A stretch of 64,000 nt of DNA from an uncultured Piscinibacter sp. Its GTDB lineage: Bacteria; Pseudomonadota; Gammaproteobacteria; Burkholderiales; Burkholderiaceae_C. Below the pieces are notes generated by a model, which worked only from the letters and a program-made list of their open reading frames with translations, was not told the DNA's origin and made no database searches. Within the stretch, counting starts at the first letter, position 1, and each line of letters opens with the position of its first letter. A program made the position numbers and the translations under genes. Shown here one piece after another: positions 7,681-16,295 of this stretch. The stretch is from contig NZ_CALFYO010000034.1 in the NCBI RefSeq assembly GCF_937952055.1, positions 1 to 64,000 of the forward strand, written 5' to 3'.

Positions 7681-8958
7681 CTACCAAGGTGCCGGCCACT
7701 GCAGCCGCGCACAGATGCGTTCGTAGCGGTCGCGCAGATCGACGGCATCGCGGCCGGGGAGATTGAGCACGGCCCACCGGTGCGAGCCCAACCACTTCAT
7801 GTCTCGCTTCAAGGCCCCACCGCGCTTCGGATAAATCTCGAGTCGCGCTTCCGGGTACTCGCGCTCCAGCCAGTCGTGGTCGGCCCGCGTCGGCAGCCGC
7901 GGACACGTGCTGCCGTCGAAGCTGCGCCAGACGAAACTCGCCGCGGCACCGAAGCGTGGCGCGTGCGGCGCGGGCAGCGGGCGGCCCAGCGCCATCGCGA
8001 AGCCGAGCTCGTAGGTGTCGATGCCGCAGGCCCACTCGTAGAACTGCGCAAGCTGCGACGCCAGCCGCGGGTTGACTTCGATCAGCTTGAGTTCGCCCGT
8101 GCGCTCGTCGACGAAGAACTCCAGGTTGAAGAAGCCGTGGCCCAGCCCGAAACCGCGCAACACCTTCTCCGCGGCCTGCTGGATGCGCTGCCGCAGCCGC
8201 TCGTCCAGCGGCGCCGGGAAGGCGAAGCGCAGGAAGGCCATCGTGCCGGGGTACATGACTTCGTCGGTCACACCGAGCAGATGAACCTGCCCCCCATGCA
8301 CGTAGCCGTCGACATTGATCTGTCTGCCCTCGAGGACTTCCTCGACGAGCATGTGGTGGGAACCTATGCGGAACTGCGGGAAGCGCTCAATGGCCTGGTT
8401 GTGCGGCGCGATGAGCCGCCGGATGATGTGCTTCTCCCAGGGCGCGAAACGCAGGTGCTCGATGAGCTGCTCGGGCGTTTCGCAGCGCCGCGCCAGCACC
8501 GAGAACGTGGCCTTCACCGGTTTGGCGAAGAGCGGATAGCGCAGCGACCGCGCCCGCTCCAGGTCGATGTCGTAGGCAATCAGCTCGAACGCGGGGCACA
8601 GTTCGGGAGCCACCTCGCGCAGGCGCAGCCGCGCCTCGTACTTGTGCTGCACCTGCAGCAGAGACTCCGGCCGCGCGCCCGGCAGACCCAGACGCTGCGC
8701 TACCAGCGCGGCGGCCAGCGCGCCGAACTGCTCGTTGGAGCTGAACACCGCGTCGATGCGGCCGCGGTAGCGCTCGACCATGCGGTCGACGAAGCGCCAC
8801 AGGTCGAACCACATCAACCTCGCGTTGCTGGGGAAGCTGAAGAGGTCGAAACCGTGCTCGTGGAAGTGGTATCGCCCGCCGCTCGCGTAGCGCGGCAGCA
8901 GGCGGCCGTCCCAGTCGGCTCCGAACAGCACGAGCACCCTGGCTGGCGACCGCTTCAC
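7681..8958 (-). CDS. ATP-grasp domain protein
   Basis: A 425-residue protein with a central ATP-grasp fold. The lysine-bearing PLFAKPVKATFS strand, VEEVLEGRQINVDGYV, and the metal-binding FFNLEFFVDERTGELKLIEVNPR segment (Glu and Asn ligands) are characteristic. ATP-grasp enzymes form carboxylate-amine or carboxylate-thiol bonds through acyl-phosphate intermediates. The N-terminal region (residues 1-110) resembles the pre-ATP-grasp domain of carbamoyl-phosphate-synthetase-like or carnosine-synthase-like enzymes. It uses a GTG start at 8958 that overlaps the stop of the DUF4197 gene (GTGA), so the two are translationally coupled. The substrate is unknown. Confidence 0.82.
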   Translation of the reverse strand: MKRSPARVLVLFGADWDGRLLPRYASGGRYHFHEHGFDLFSFPSNARLMWFDLWRFVDRMVERYRGRIDAVFSSNEQFGALAAALVAQRLGLPGARPESLLQVQHKYEARLRLREVAPELCPAFELIAYDIDLERARSLRYPLFAKPVKATFSVLARRCETPEQLIEHLRFAPWEKHIIRRLIAPHNQAIERFPQFRIGSHHMLVEEVLEGRQINVDGYVHGGQVHLLGVTDEVMYPGTMAFLRFAFPAPLDERLRQRIQQAAEKVLRGFGLGHGFFNLEFFVDERTGELKLIEVNPRLASQLAQFYEWACGIDTYELGFAMALGRPLPAPHAPRFGAAASFVWRSFDGSTCPRLPTRADHDWLEREYPEARLEIYPKRGGALKRDMKWLGSHRWAVLNLPGRDAVDLRDRYERICARLQWPAPW

Positions 8959-9644
8959 TGCAGCGACCCGAAGACTTTCCTCAGGATCGCGCTGCCAGCC
9001 GCTGCCGGATTCTGGCGAATCTTGCGTTCCTCCTCGCCGATCATCAGGTAGAGGCCATCGAGCGCCTTGCCGGTGACGTACTGCTGCACGTTCGCTTCCT
9101 CCTTCCTCACCAGGCCGAAACTCAGCGCCTTACCCGCGACGGCGTTGTACTTGGCTGCGAGCGACACCCTCTCGGTGGCACGAGTCACGATGGGCAGGAA
9201 CTTCTCCGACAGCGGCGCGCGCGTCTTGGCGGCGAAGAACTGCGTGACGGAGTCGTCACCGCCGGTGATGACCTCACGCGCGTCTTCGACGCTCATCGAC
9301 TTGACGGCGTTGATGAGCAGGGGTTTGGCCTCGGGCACGGCCGCCTCCGCGGCGCGGTTCATCGCCGTGACCAGCTCATCCACACGTCTTCCCTGGCCGG
9401 TCGCTCTGAGGAACTGCGCCGCATCCTCCAGAAATCCTGGCAGCGGGATGCGCACCTTCGGATTGCCGAGAAAGCCGTCGGTGCGGCCGAGCAGGCCGAC
9501 CGCCGAGACCGCCCCCGTCCGCAGCGCGGCGCGCACCCCGGCGGCTGCGTCGGTCTCGCCGAGGTCCAGCGCCCTGGCGCCCGTGGTGAAAGCGAACAGG
9601 CTCGGGCCGACGAGAAGCCCTGCCGTAAACTGCCTGCGCCGCAT
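8955..9644 (-). CDS. DUF4197 family exported protein
   Basis: A 229-residue protein with a short twin-arginine-like or Sec signal (MRRRQFTAGLLVGPSLFAF...GARA). The mature part matches DUF4197: an alternating amphipathic helical protein with IPLPGFLEDAAQFLR, AVPEAKPLLINAVKSMSVEDAR and GLYLMIGEEERKIRQNP. The start at 9644 is favoured by a strong purine-rich ribosome site (GGGGAGGGGAAACGC) just upstream. Its function is not established for the family. It is coupled to the ATP-grasp gene, so the pair may act together. Confidence 0.85.
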   Translation of the reverse strand: MRRRQFTAGLLVGPSLFAFTTGARALDLGETDAAAGVRAALRTGAVSAVGLLGRTDGFLGNPKVRIPLPGFLEDAAQFLRATGQGRRVDELVTAMNRAAEAAVPEAKPLLINAVKSMSVEDAREVITGGDDSVTQFFAAKTRAPLSEKFLPIVTRATERVSLAAKYNAVAGKALSFGLVRKEEANVQQYVTGKALDGLYLMIGEEERKIRQNPAAAGSAILRKVFGSLQ

Positions 9645-9660
9645 GCGTTTCCCCTCCCCG

Positions 9661-10173
9661 ATGACGAAAGCTTCCCGCCATCTTGCCGTCTTGCTGATCA
9701 CCCTGGCAATCGGGGCGGGCGTCTATCTCAGCCTCGACCGTGCGGGGCCGCCCCAGCCGTTGCCCATCGTGCCGTATACGCTGCTCGACGGCCAAACATC
9801 CTCGACCGCGCAGTGGCAGGGCCGGGTGACGCTGGTCAATTTCTGGGCGACGAGCTGCGCCGTCTGCATCAAGGAGATGCCGAAGCTGGTCGACACGCAC
9901 GAGCGCTTCAGGTCGCGCGGCTTCGACACGCTGGCGGTGGCCATGAGCTACGACCCGCCTGCGGCGGTGGTCGATTACGCGCAGTCGCGCCGGCTGCCAT
10001 TCGGCGTGGCGATCGACAACACCGGCACGATCGCGAGGAGCTTCGGCGACATCAAGGGCACGCCAACCTCCTTGCTGGTCGACAAGCGCGGTCGCATCGT
10101 GCGGCGCTTTGTCGGCGAGCCCGATTTTGCTGCGCTGCACGAAATGATCGAGCAGCTGATCGCCGAGATCTGA
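9661..10173 (+). CDS. TlpA/ResA-like thiol-disulfide oxidoreductase, membrane-anchored
   Basis: A 170-residue thioredoxin-fold protein with an N-terminal membrane anchor (residues 6-25) and a periplasmic domain. The redox motif is FWATSCAVCIKEMP (Cys66 and Cys69, a C-A-V-C active site), and the cis-proline loop reads KGTPTSLLVD. Relatives reduce apocytochrome c or other periplasmic disulfides. The first base of its ATG is 16 nt from the divergent DUF4197 ATG. An alternative in-frame ATG at 9643 would overlap the opposite start codon. No ribosome site is obvious upstream of 9661. Confidence 0.88.
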   Translation: MTKASRHLAVLLITLAIGAGVYLSLDRAGPPQPLPIVPYTLLDGQTSSTAQWQGRVTLVNFWATSCAVCIKEMPKLVDTHERFRSRGFDTLAVAMSYDPPAAVVDYAQSRRLPFGVAIDNTGTIARSFGDIKGTPTSLLVDKRGRIVRRFVGEPDFAALHEMIEQLIAEI

Positions 10174-10195
10174 GTGGGCTGTGCGGCGGGCCCGC

Positions 10196-11179
10196 TCAAC
10201 CCCAGAAGTACCAGACGAACCAGACCAGCAGGGCAATCAGCACCGCGCGCAGCGGGTTGGTGCCCGAGCCGAGAAGGTCACCCCAGTCAACGCCGTCGGC
10301 GAGACTGCCGTGACCGCGGCGTTGCGCCGCTTCGGCCTGCATCTTCGCGGCGAACTCGCGCCGCCGCGGCAGGTCGGCATCGAGCACCTCCAGCCTGCGC
10401 TTCACCACTTCGGGCGCCGGCCTGGCTGCATGGGCGCGCAGCGCCGGGCCCAGCGTCGCGACACGCTCGTGGGCTTCGGCGAGACGGCTGATGGCCAGGG
10501 TGGCGCCGCACTGCGCGCAGTCGACCGACTGGCCTGGCGGCAGTGCCGCGCCGCAGGCGCTGCACTGCAGCGCCTGCTGTCGCGCGGCATCTCGGTGCAC
10601 CCGCTGCGACACGATCGCGCCTTCCGGATCCAGCGCTCGGGCCAGCCGGGCCACGTCGAGCAGGCTCGGCACCGAGCCGCAGTAGGGGCAGGTCTCGTCG
10701 TTCTGGCCGACCGCCGCTCCGCAGTTCACGCAGTCGACGCGGCCCTGTCGCTGCAGCAGGCGCGCGCGGTCGATGCGAGACATCGGCCGCAGCAGGCCCT
10801 TCTCCTGCAGGAACTGCGCGAAGGTCTGGTAGGCGCCGTGCCCGGCACGGCATTCGAGTTGCAGCGACTGACCCCAGCGCGAGCGGTTGTGCACCGTCTT
10901 CAGCGACGCGCCGCAACGCGCGCAGCCGGCTTGCGGGTCGAGGGTGCGGTGCGGCAACGCCTGCGTGCCGGCCATCGTGCCGACCAGTTCCAGCAAAGCC
11001 GGGCCGCTCAGCCGCGCAGTCTCGGTCATGTCGAACCAGACCAAGTGGCAATGTCTGCACAGGTCGACTTCGACCGTGCGGCCGTAGTGGCCGGGCAGCA
11101 GCAGTCGCCGCATCGGCTCGCGGCAGTTGCCGCATCGGATCGCCGGTTCGGAAGCCGCGGGCGCGGCGCCGACGGCCAT
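10196..11179 (-). CDS. Multi-zinc-ribbon protein with C-terminal membrane anchor, unknown function
   Basis: A 327-residue protein with repeated CxxC knuckles: CGNC/CRHC near the N-terminus, CARC in the middle, CVNC/CPYC and CSAC/CAQC in the second half, i.e. about four treble-clef or zinc-ribbon units. The LVWFDMTET stretch between knuckles is typical of zf-TFIIB (TFIIB-type zinc ribbon) domains. It ends in one hydrophobic segment (AVLIALLVWFVWYFW) a residue before the C-terminus, making it tail-anchored. It is 13 nt downstream of lipA on the same strand and converges on the TlpA-like gene. Start chosen at 11179 (MAVGAAPAAS); a GTG three bases upstream is possible. Confidence 0.72.
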   Translation of the reverse strand: MAVGAAPAASEPAIRCGNCREPMRRLLLPGHYGRTVEVDLCRHCHLVWFDMTETARLSGPALLELVGTMAGTQALPHRTLDPQAGCARCGASLKTVHNRSRWGQSLQLECRAGHGAYQTFAQFLQEKGLLRPMSRIDRARLLQRQGRVDCVNCGAAVGQNDETCPYCGSVPSLLDVARLARALDPEGAIVSQRVHRDAARQQALQCSACGAALPPGQSVDCAQCGATLAISRLAEAHERVATLGPALRAHAARPAPEVVKRRLEVLDADLPRRREFAAKMQAEAAQRRGHGSLADGVDWGDLLGSGTNPLRAVLIALLVWFVWYFWG

Positions 11180-11192
11180 CACCACGCCGTAC

Positions 11193-12176
11193 TCAGGCCA
11201 CGCCCGCCGAGGCCGCTTGCTGGTCGGCGTGGTAGCTGGAGCGCACCAGCGCGCCGACGGCGGCATGGGTGAAGCCCATCTTCGCCGCCTCGGCCTCGAA
11301 CATGCGGAAGGTGTCCGGATGCACGTATCGGCGCACCGGCAGGTGGTGGCCACTCGGCGCGAGGTACTGGCCGATGGTCAGCATGTCGATGCCGTGTTCG
11401 CGCATGTCGCGCATCACCTGCAGGATCTCCTCGTCGCTCTCGCCGAGGCCGACCATCAGGCCGCTCTTCGTGGGAACGCCGGGCGCGAATTCCTTGAAGC
11501 GCTTGAGCAGGTTCAGGCTGAAGGCATAGTCCGAGCCGGGGCGCGCTTCCTTGTACAGGCGCGGCACCGTCTCGAGGTTGTGGTTCATCACGTCCGGCGG
11601 CACGGCCTTGAGGATGTCGAGCGCGCGGTCCATGCGGCCGCGGAAGTCGGGGGTGAGGATCTCGATGCGTGTCTGGGGCGACCGCTCGCGCACCTGGCGG
11701 ATGCACTCGACGAAGTGGCCGGCGCCGCCGTCGCGCAGGTCGTCGCGGTCGACGCTGGTGATGACCACGTACTTCAGCTTCAGCGCGGCAATCGTCGTGG
11801 CCAGGTTGAGGGGCTCGTCGGCGTCCAGCGGGTCGGGCCGGCCGTGTCCGACATCGCAGAACGGGCAGCGCCGCGTGCACTTGTCGCCCATGATCATGAA
11901 GGTCGCCGTGCCGTGGCCGAAGCACTCGCCGATGTTCGGGCAGGAGGCCTCCTCGCACACCGTGTGCAGCTTGTGATCGCGCAGGATCTGCTTGATTTCG
12001 TAGAAGCGCGTGGTCGGCGAACCGGCCTTCACGCGGATCCAGTCGGGCTTCTTGAGCGTCTCGGCGGCGGCGACCTTGATCGGGATGCGCGCCGTCTTCG
12101 CCTGGGCCTTCTGCTTCGCCGTGGCGTCGTAATCGGCAGCGCCCTTGGCTTCGTGGGTGACGTTCTCGGTCGGCAT
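11193..12176 (-). CDS. lipA: Lipoyl synthase
   Basis: A 327-residue radical SAM enzyme that inserts two sulfurs into protein-bound octanoyl groups. Both iron-sulfur sites are visible: the auxiliary cluster cysteines C74, C79 and C85 (CEEASCPNIGEC) and the radical SAM CxxxCxxC at C100, C104 and C107 (CTRRCPFC). The lipA-specific MNHNLETVPRLY and DRDDLRDGGAGHF segments are present. It lies 15 nt downstream of lipB and completes the octanoyl-to-lipoyl pathway. Confidence 0.97.
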   Translation of the reverse strand: MPTENVTHEAKGAADYDATAKQKAQAKTARIPIKVAAAETLKKPDWIRVKAGSPTTRFYEIKQILRDHKLHTVCEEASCPNIGECFGHGTATFMIMGDKCTRRCPFCDVGHGRPDPLDADEPLNLATTIAALKLKYVVITSVDRDDLRDGGAGHFVECIRQVRERSPQTRIEILTPDFRGRMDRALDILKAVPPDVMNHNLETVPRLYKEARPGSDYAFSLNLLKRFKEFAPGVPTKSGLMVGLGESDEEILQVMRDMREHGIDMLTIGQYLAPSGHHLPVRRYVHPDTFRMFEAEAAKMGFTHAAVGALVRSSYHADQQAASAGVA

Positions 12177-12191
12177 GCTGGTGCGCCCTGT

Positions 12192-12857
12192 TCAGGGACT
12201 CAGGTGCGACGCCAGCCTGTCTCCAAGCCGCCGCGCGACGGTGTCCCAGTCGGTGGAAACCCCGAGTCTAGCCAAGTCGACCGTTGCCAGGCCGGCGTAG
12301 CCGCACGGGTTGATGCCTTCGAAGGGGCTCAGGTCCATCGTCACGTTGAGCGCCACACCGTGGTAGGTGCAGTGCCGCGTCACCTTGATGCCCAGCGCGG
12401 CCACCTTGCCCAGCCCCTCGAAGGGATCGCGGCGCGGGCCGGCCAGGGCGGCGTGGCCGCTGGGATCATCCAGCCGCACATAGATGCCGGGCGCGCCCGC
12501 CACGCGGTGGCCGGTGATGCCGAAGTCCTCCAGCGTCTTGATGACGCAATGCTCCAGCCGGTAGACGTATTCCTTGACATGGATGCCCAGCCGCTTGAGG
12601 TCGATCAGCGGATAGGCCACCACTTGCCCAGGGCCGTGGTAGGTCACCTGGCCACCGCGGTTGGTCTGCACCACTGGGATGCCACGCGGGTTCAGCACAT
12701 GCTCGGCGCGGCCGGCCACGCCCTGCGTGAAGACCGGTTCGTGCTCGCACAGCCAGATCTCGTCGGGCGTCTCCATGCTCCGCTGCTCGGAGAAGCCGCG
12801 CATCGCGTCCACCGTCGCCGCGTAGTCGACGCGGCCAAGCGTGCGGACGATCGGCAT
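12192..12857 (-). CDS. lipB: Octanoyl-ACP:protein N-octanoyltransferase
   Basis: A 221-residue LipB acyltransferase that moves octanoate from ACP to lipoyl domains. The RGGQVTYHGPGQVVAYPL signature is intact, as is the catalytic pair: the lysine in KVAALGIKVTRHC and the cysteine in RHCTYHGVALN. It starts 2 nt after the ybeD stop codon (12860) and precedes lipA, the classical order in this class of bacteria. Confidence 0.96.
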   Translation of the reverse strand: MPIVRTLGRVDYAATVDAMRGFSEQRSMETPDEIWLCEHEPVFTQGVAGRAEHVLNPRGIPVVQTNRGGQVTYHGPGQVVAYPLIDLKRLGIHVKEYVYRLEHCVIKTLEDFGITGHRVAGAPGIYVRLDDPSGHAALAGPRRDPFEGLGKVAALGIKVTRHCTYHGVALNVTMDLSPFEGINPCGYAGLATVDLARLGVSTDWDTVARRLGDRLASHLSP

Positions 12858-12859
12858 GT

Positions 12860-13147
12860 TCAGAGCACCACCTTCACCATCGGGTGGGTGGACAGCGTGC
12901 GGTACAGCTCGTCGAGCTGCTCGCGGCTGGTGGCCGTGACGGTGATCGTCACGCCGAGATAGTTGCCGGCCCTGCTCGGCCGCGTCTCGATCGAGCTGGC
13001 GTCGAAGCCCGGGTCGAACTGCTGCGCCACCATCACCACGGCTTCGGCGAAGCCCGCCACGTTGGCGCCCATCACCTTGATGGGGAACTGCGACGGATAC
13101 TCGATCAGCGACTGCTCGGGCGGGATGTCTCTCATGGCGGCGTTCAT
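12860..13147 (-). CDS. YbeD/DUF493 family protein
   Basis: A 95-residue ACT-like small protein of the YbeD family (IEYPSQFPIKVMG...FDPGFDASSIETRPSRAGNYLGVTITVTATSREQLDELY), commonly encoded between dacA and lipB. It has been proposed to be regulatory; no firm function is known. The ATG at 13147 is preferred; a second ATG sits at 13135. A longer in-frame reading into the aminotransferase gene is a shadow. Confidence 0.9.
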   Translation of the reverse strand: MNAAMRDIPPEQSLIEYPSQFPIKVMGANVAGFAEAVVMVAQQFDPGFDASSIETRPSRAGNYLGVTITVTATSREQLDELYRTLSTHPMVKVVL

Positions 13148-13182
13148 GCAGTCGCAGATGGGTCCGAAGGGCCGCGATTCAA

Positions 13183-14085
13183 CTAGATCGACTGCGTCTG
13201 CTTGGCGCGCTGGTACGCCTCGAACAGCCGGGCGTAGACTGGCCCGGGCTTGCCACGCAACGCCCCGTGCCCGACCGGCTGGCCGTCCAGCGACGTGACC
13301 GGCAGCACTTCCTTCGTGGCGGAGCTGAGCACCAGCTCGTCGGCGCAGAGCACGTCGGCCTCGGGGATGGGGCGCAGGTTGTAGGCGATGCCCTCCTCTT
13401 CGCACAGCTCGCGGATCAGGTCGTAGCGGATGCCCTCGAGCACGTGTTCACTCTTCGGCGGCCCGAGCACCGCGCCTTCGTGCACCACCCACACATTGCT
13501 CGCCGAAGCCTCGGTGAGGTAGCCGTCGCGGAACATGATGGTCTCCACCGCGCCCTTGTCCGCCGACATCTGCCGCGCCAGCACGTTGCCGAGCAGCGAG
13601 GTGCTCTTGATGTCACCGCGCTCCCAGCGGAAGTCGCGCGCGGTCACGCAGGCCACGCCGTGGTGTCGCTGCTCGGGCGTCGCCGGCTTCATCGGGCTGG
13701 CCATCATGAAGACGGTGGGCTCGATGTCGGTGGGCATGACGTGGTCGCGCGGCGCCACGCCGCGCGTCACCTGGATGTAGACCAGCTGGTCCTGGACTCC
13801 GGTCTTCTCGGCCAGCGCAGCGACCAGCCGGCGCGAGCGCTCGAGCCACTGCTCGGGCGTCGCAGGACTGGCAATGCGCAACTTGGCCAGGCTGCGGCCC
13901 AGCCGCGCCAGGTGCTCGTCGAAGCGGAACAGGCGCCCACCGTACACGGGCACGACCTCGTAAATGCCGTCGCCGAAGATGAAGCCGCGGTCGAGCACCG
14001 ACACCTTGGCGTCGCGCAGCGAGCTGTACTCGCCGTTGAGGTAGCACAGCGTGTCGGGCAGGGTCTGCATGGCGGCTCCTGGCAA
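13183..14085 (-). CDS. dat: D-amino acid transaminase / branched-chain transaminase-fold (class IV) aminotransferase
   Basis: A 300-residue fold-type IV PLP enzyme. The Schiff-base lysine is in GDIKSTSLLGN (Lys160), the cofactor glutamate is in DGYLTEASASNVW, and VLDRGFIFGDGIYEVV is the class signature. Family members with the DIKSTSLL motif act as D-alanine transaminases that make D-glutamate or D-alanine for peptidoglycan. That fits its position immediately after dacA (10-nt gap). Branched-chain or aminodeoxychorismate activity cannot be excluded. A second start at 14070 (MQTLPDT) is equally plausible. Confidence 0.88.
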   Translation of the reverse strand: MPGAAMQTLPDTLCYLNGEYSSLRDAKVSVLDRGFIFGDGIYEVVPVYGGRLFRFDEHLARLGRSLAKLRIASPATPEQWLERSRRLVAALAEKTGVQDQLVYIQVTRGVAPRDHVMPTDIEPTVFMMASPMKPATPEQRHHGVACVTARDFRWERGDIKSTSLLGNVLARQMSADKGAVETIMFRDGYLTEASASNVWVVHEGAVLGPPKSEHVLEGIRYDLIRELCEEEGIAYNLRPIPEADVLCADELVLSSATKEVLPVTSLDGQPVGHGALRGKPGPVYARLFEAYQRAKQTQSI

Positions 14086-14095
14086 GGCGTTCAGC

Positions 14096-15259
14096 TTACT
14101 TGATCCACAAGCGGATGGCGTCCCAGGCGCGGCCGAAGATGCCGGCCTCGTCGATCTGCTCGAGCACGAGCAGCGGCACCTCGGCCACCGGCGCGCCGGC
14201 CGGCGTGCTGACCTTGAGCACGCCCACCCTCTGGCCCTTGGCCAGCGGGGCGACGAGCGGGTCGGTGCGCTCGATCCTCGTCACGAGCTTGCTGCCCTCG
14301 CCTCTGGCAACCGTCACGAACACGCCGGCATCGGCGCCGAGCTTCGCCTCGTTGGACTTGCCCTTCCACACCGGCGCCGTGGCGATCGACTTGCCCGGCT
14401 CGAACAGTCTCACCGCATCCCAGGCGGCATAGCCCCAGTTGAGCAGCTTCTGGCTTTCAGTGGCGCGCGCCTCCATCGACGCCGTGTTCAGCACCACGCT
14501 GAGCAGGCGGCGCTTGCCGTTGGGGAAGTCACGCTGCGCGCTGGCGATCAGGCAATAGCCCGCCGCCTCGGTGTAGCCCGTCTTCATGCCGTCCACCGTC
14601 GGGTCGCGCGACAGCAGCACGTTGCGGTTGTTCTCGTTGCTGGCCGGCGCGCCTTCGTAGCGATACTTCTTCGTTGAGTAGATCGGGTAGAACTCGGGGA
14701 AATCCTTGATGATGTGCGACGCGACCACCGCGAGGTCGCGCGCCGTGCTGTGGTGCCCGGGTTCGGTGAGGCCCGTGACGTTCTTGAACGCCGTGTTCTT
14801 CAGGCCGAAGGCCTGGGCCTGGCGGTTCATCATCTCGACGAAGGCCGGCAGGCTGCCGCCGACACCCTCGGCGAGCGCCACCGAGGCGTCGTTGCCGCTG
14901 TTGACGATCATGCCGCGCAGCAGGTCGGACACCTTGGGCGTGTTGCGCGGCTCGATGAACATCAGCGAACCGCCGTGCTTGCGCTCTTCCCAGGCGCGCA
15001 GCGACACCGGTAGCGCCTGGTCCTCAGAGATCTTCTTGTCTCGAATGGCGCTGAACACCACGTAGGCGGTCATCAGCTTGGTCAGCGAGGCAGGGTCGGC
15101 CGGGGCGTCGGCATTGCGCTCGGCGAGCACCTGGTTGCTCGTCAGGTCAAGCAGCAGGTAACTCTTGGCGGCGATTTCCGGCGGCTGTGGCGCCTGGGCG
15201 CGCGATGCCAGGGGAAGGGCAAGGGCCAGTGCGGCCAGCCATGCGGTCAGTCTCTTCAT
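14096..15259 (-). CDS. dacA: D-alanyl-D-alanine carboxypeptidase, PBP5/6 type
   Basis: A 387-residue penicillin-binding protein that trims D-Ala from peptidoglycan stems. A Sec signal peptide (residues 1-22) precedes the active sites: SLTK (Ser58-Lys61), SGN in VNSGNDASVALAEG, and KTG in DGMKTGYTEAAGY. The C-terminus has the PBP5 beta-domain and the amphipathic helix IFGRAWDAIRLWIK that holds the protein on the membrane. It heads the dacA-dat-ybeD-lipB-lipA run. Confidence 0.96.
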   Translation of the reverse strand: MKRLTAWLAALALALPLASRAQAPQPPEIAAKSYLLLDLTSNQVLAERNADAPADPASLTKLMTAYVVFSAIRDKKISEDQALPVSLRAWEERKHGGSLMFIEPRNTPKVSDLLRGMIVNSGNDASVALAEGVGGSLPAFVEMMNRQAQAFGLKNTAFKNVTGLTEPGHHSTARDLAVVASHIIKDFPEFYPIYSTKKYRYEGAPASNENNRNVLLSRDPTVDGMKTGYTEAAGYCLIASAQRDFPNGKRRLLSVVLNTASMEARATESQKLLNWGYAAWDAVRLFEPGKSIATAPVWKGKSNEAKLGADAGVFVTVARGEGSKLVTRIERTDPLVAPLAKGQRVGVLKVSTPAGAPVAEVPLLVLEQIDEAGIFGRAWDAIRLWIK

Positions 15260-15329
15260 CGGGAGGTGGGGTTCGAGAAAGGATCATGGGTCCGAGCGTG
15301 CCCGGGCCCGAAGGTTCAATGGCGGCGGA

Positions 15330-15953
15330 TCATTCGGCCGCGGTTCGCAGCTGCTGCACCAGCGTGTGCTTGAGCAGGCCCAGTTGACCGTGGAAGAAGT
15401 GACCCACGCCGGGGAAGACGATCACGGGCAGCGCCTGCGGTCGCGCCCAGTCCAGCGTGGCCGACAGCGGTACGACGTCGTCGGCCTCGCCGTGGATCAC
15501 CACCGTGTCGGGCGGCACGGCGGGCAATTGCTGTTTCTGCGTCGACGGACCGACCAGCACCAGCCGCTGCGGCTTGGCATCATCGGGCAGCCGCGCCGCA
15601 GCCTGTGACGCGACGTAAGCGCCGAAGGAGAACCCGGCCAGCAGCAGCGGCTCGCCCGGCACGCGCACGGCGGCGATCACGGCCAGCGCGTCGTCGATCT
15701 CGCCGCGGCCCTCGTCCCAGACGCCTTGTGATGCGCCGACGCCGCGGAAGTTGAAGCGCACACTGCGCCAACCCAGCGCCACCGCGGCACGTGCCAGTGT
15801 CTGCGCCACCTTGTTGTCCATCGTGCCGCCGTGCTGCGGGTGCGGATGGCAGATCACCGCCACGCCGCGCTGCGGCGGCGATGGCGCGTCGATCGCGCAC
15901 TCGATCGCACCGGCGGGTCCCGGCACGAGCTGACGGACAGTCTGGCTGTTCAC
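15330..15953 (-). CDS. Alpha/beta hydrolase
   Basis: A 207-residue hydrolase of the small dienelactone/acylesterase-like family. Visible elements are the oxyanion segment ICHPHPQHGGTMDN, the nucleophile elbow GFSFGAY, an acidic residue in VIHGEADDVVPL and the catalytic histidine in FPGVGHFFHG. The physiological substrate is unknown. It uses a GTG start at 15953 that overlaps the ferredoxin stop codon (GTGA). Confidence 0.88.
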   Translation of the reverse strand: MNSQTVRQLVPGPAGAIECAIDAPSPPQRGVAVICHPHPQHGGTMDNKVAQTLARAAVALGWRSVRFNFRGVGASQGVWDEGRGEIDDALAVIAAVRVPGEPLLLAGFSFGAYVASQAAARLPDDAKPQRLVLVGPSTQKQQLPAVPPDTVVIHGEADDVVPLSATLDWARPQALPVIVFPGVGHFFHGQLGLLKHTLVQQLRTAAE

Positions 15954-16276
15954 CGGCCGACGGTCGGCGGAAGCAGCAGGCGCTCCACCACCATGCCCTG
16001 CTTCAGGTGCAAGTCGACGATTTCGTCGATGTCGTGCTGGTCCACGTACGTGTACCAGACCGCCTCGGGGTAGACCACCGCCACCGGCCCGCCCGCACAG
16101 CGGTCGAGACAGCCGGCCTTGTTCACGCGCACGCCTCCCGCGCCGGCGAGGCCCGCGGCCTTGACGCGCGACTTGCAGTGGTCGAAGCCGGCCTGCGCGC
16201 CGTGCTGCGCACAGGCGTTCTCGCCGTTCTCGCGCTGGTTCAGGCAGAAGAAGATATGGCGCTGGTAATAGCTCAT
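15950..16276 (-). CDS. (2Fe-2S) thioredoxin-like ferredoxin
   Basis: A 108-residue thioredoxin-fold [2Fe-2S] ferredoxin. Cluster cysteines are seen in IFFCLNQR...GENACAQHG (first pair) and AGCLDRCAGGPVAVVYP (second pair), the typical two-pair pattern of shethna-like ferredoxins. Partner proteins are not identified. A TAGAAT hexamer (16283-16288) ends 6 nt before the ATG, again without a Shine-Dalgarno sequence. Confidence 0.9.
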   Translation of the reverse strand: MSYYQRHIFFCLNQRENGENACAQHGAQAGFDHCKSRVKAAGLAGAGGVRVNKAGCLDRCAGGPVAVVYPEAVWYTYVDQHDIDEIVDLHLKQGMVVERLLLPPTVGR

Positions 16277-16295
16277 GTCGTGATTCTAGGAGCGC

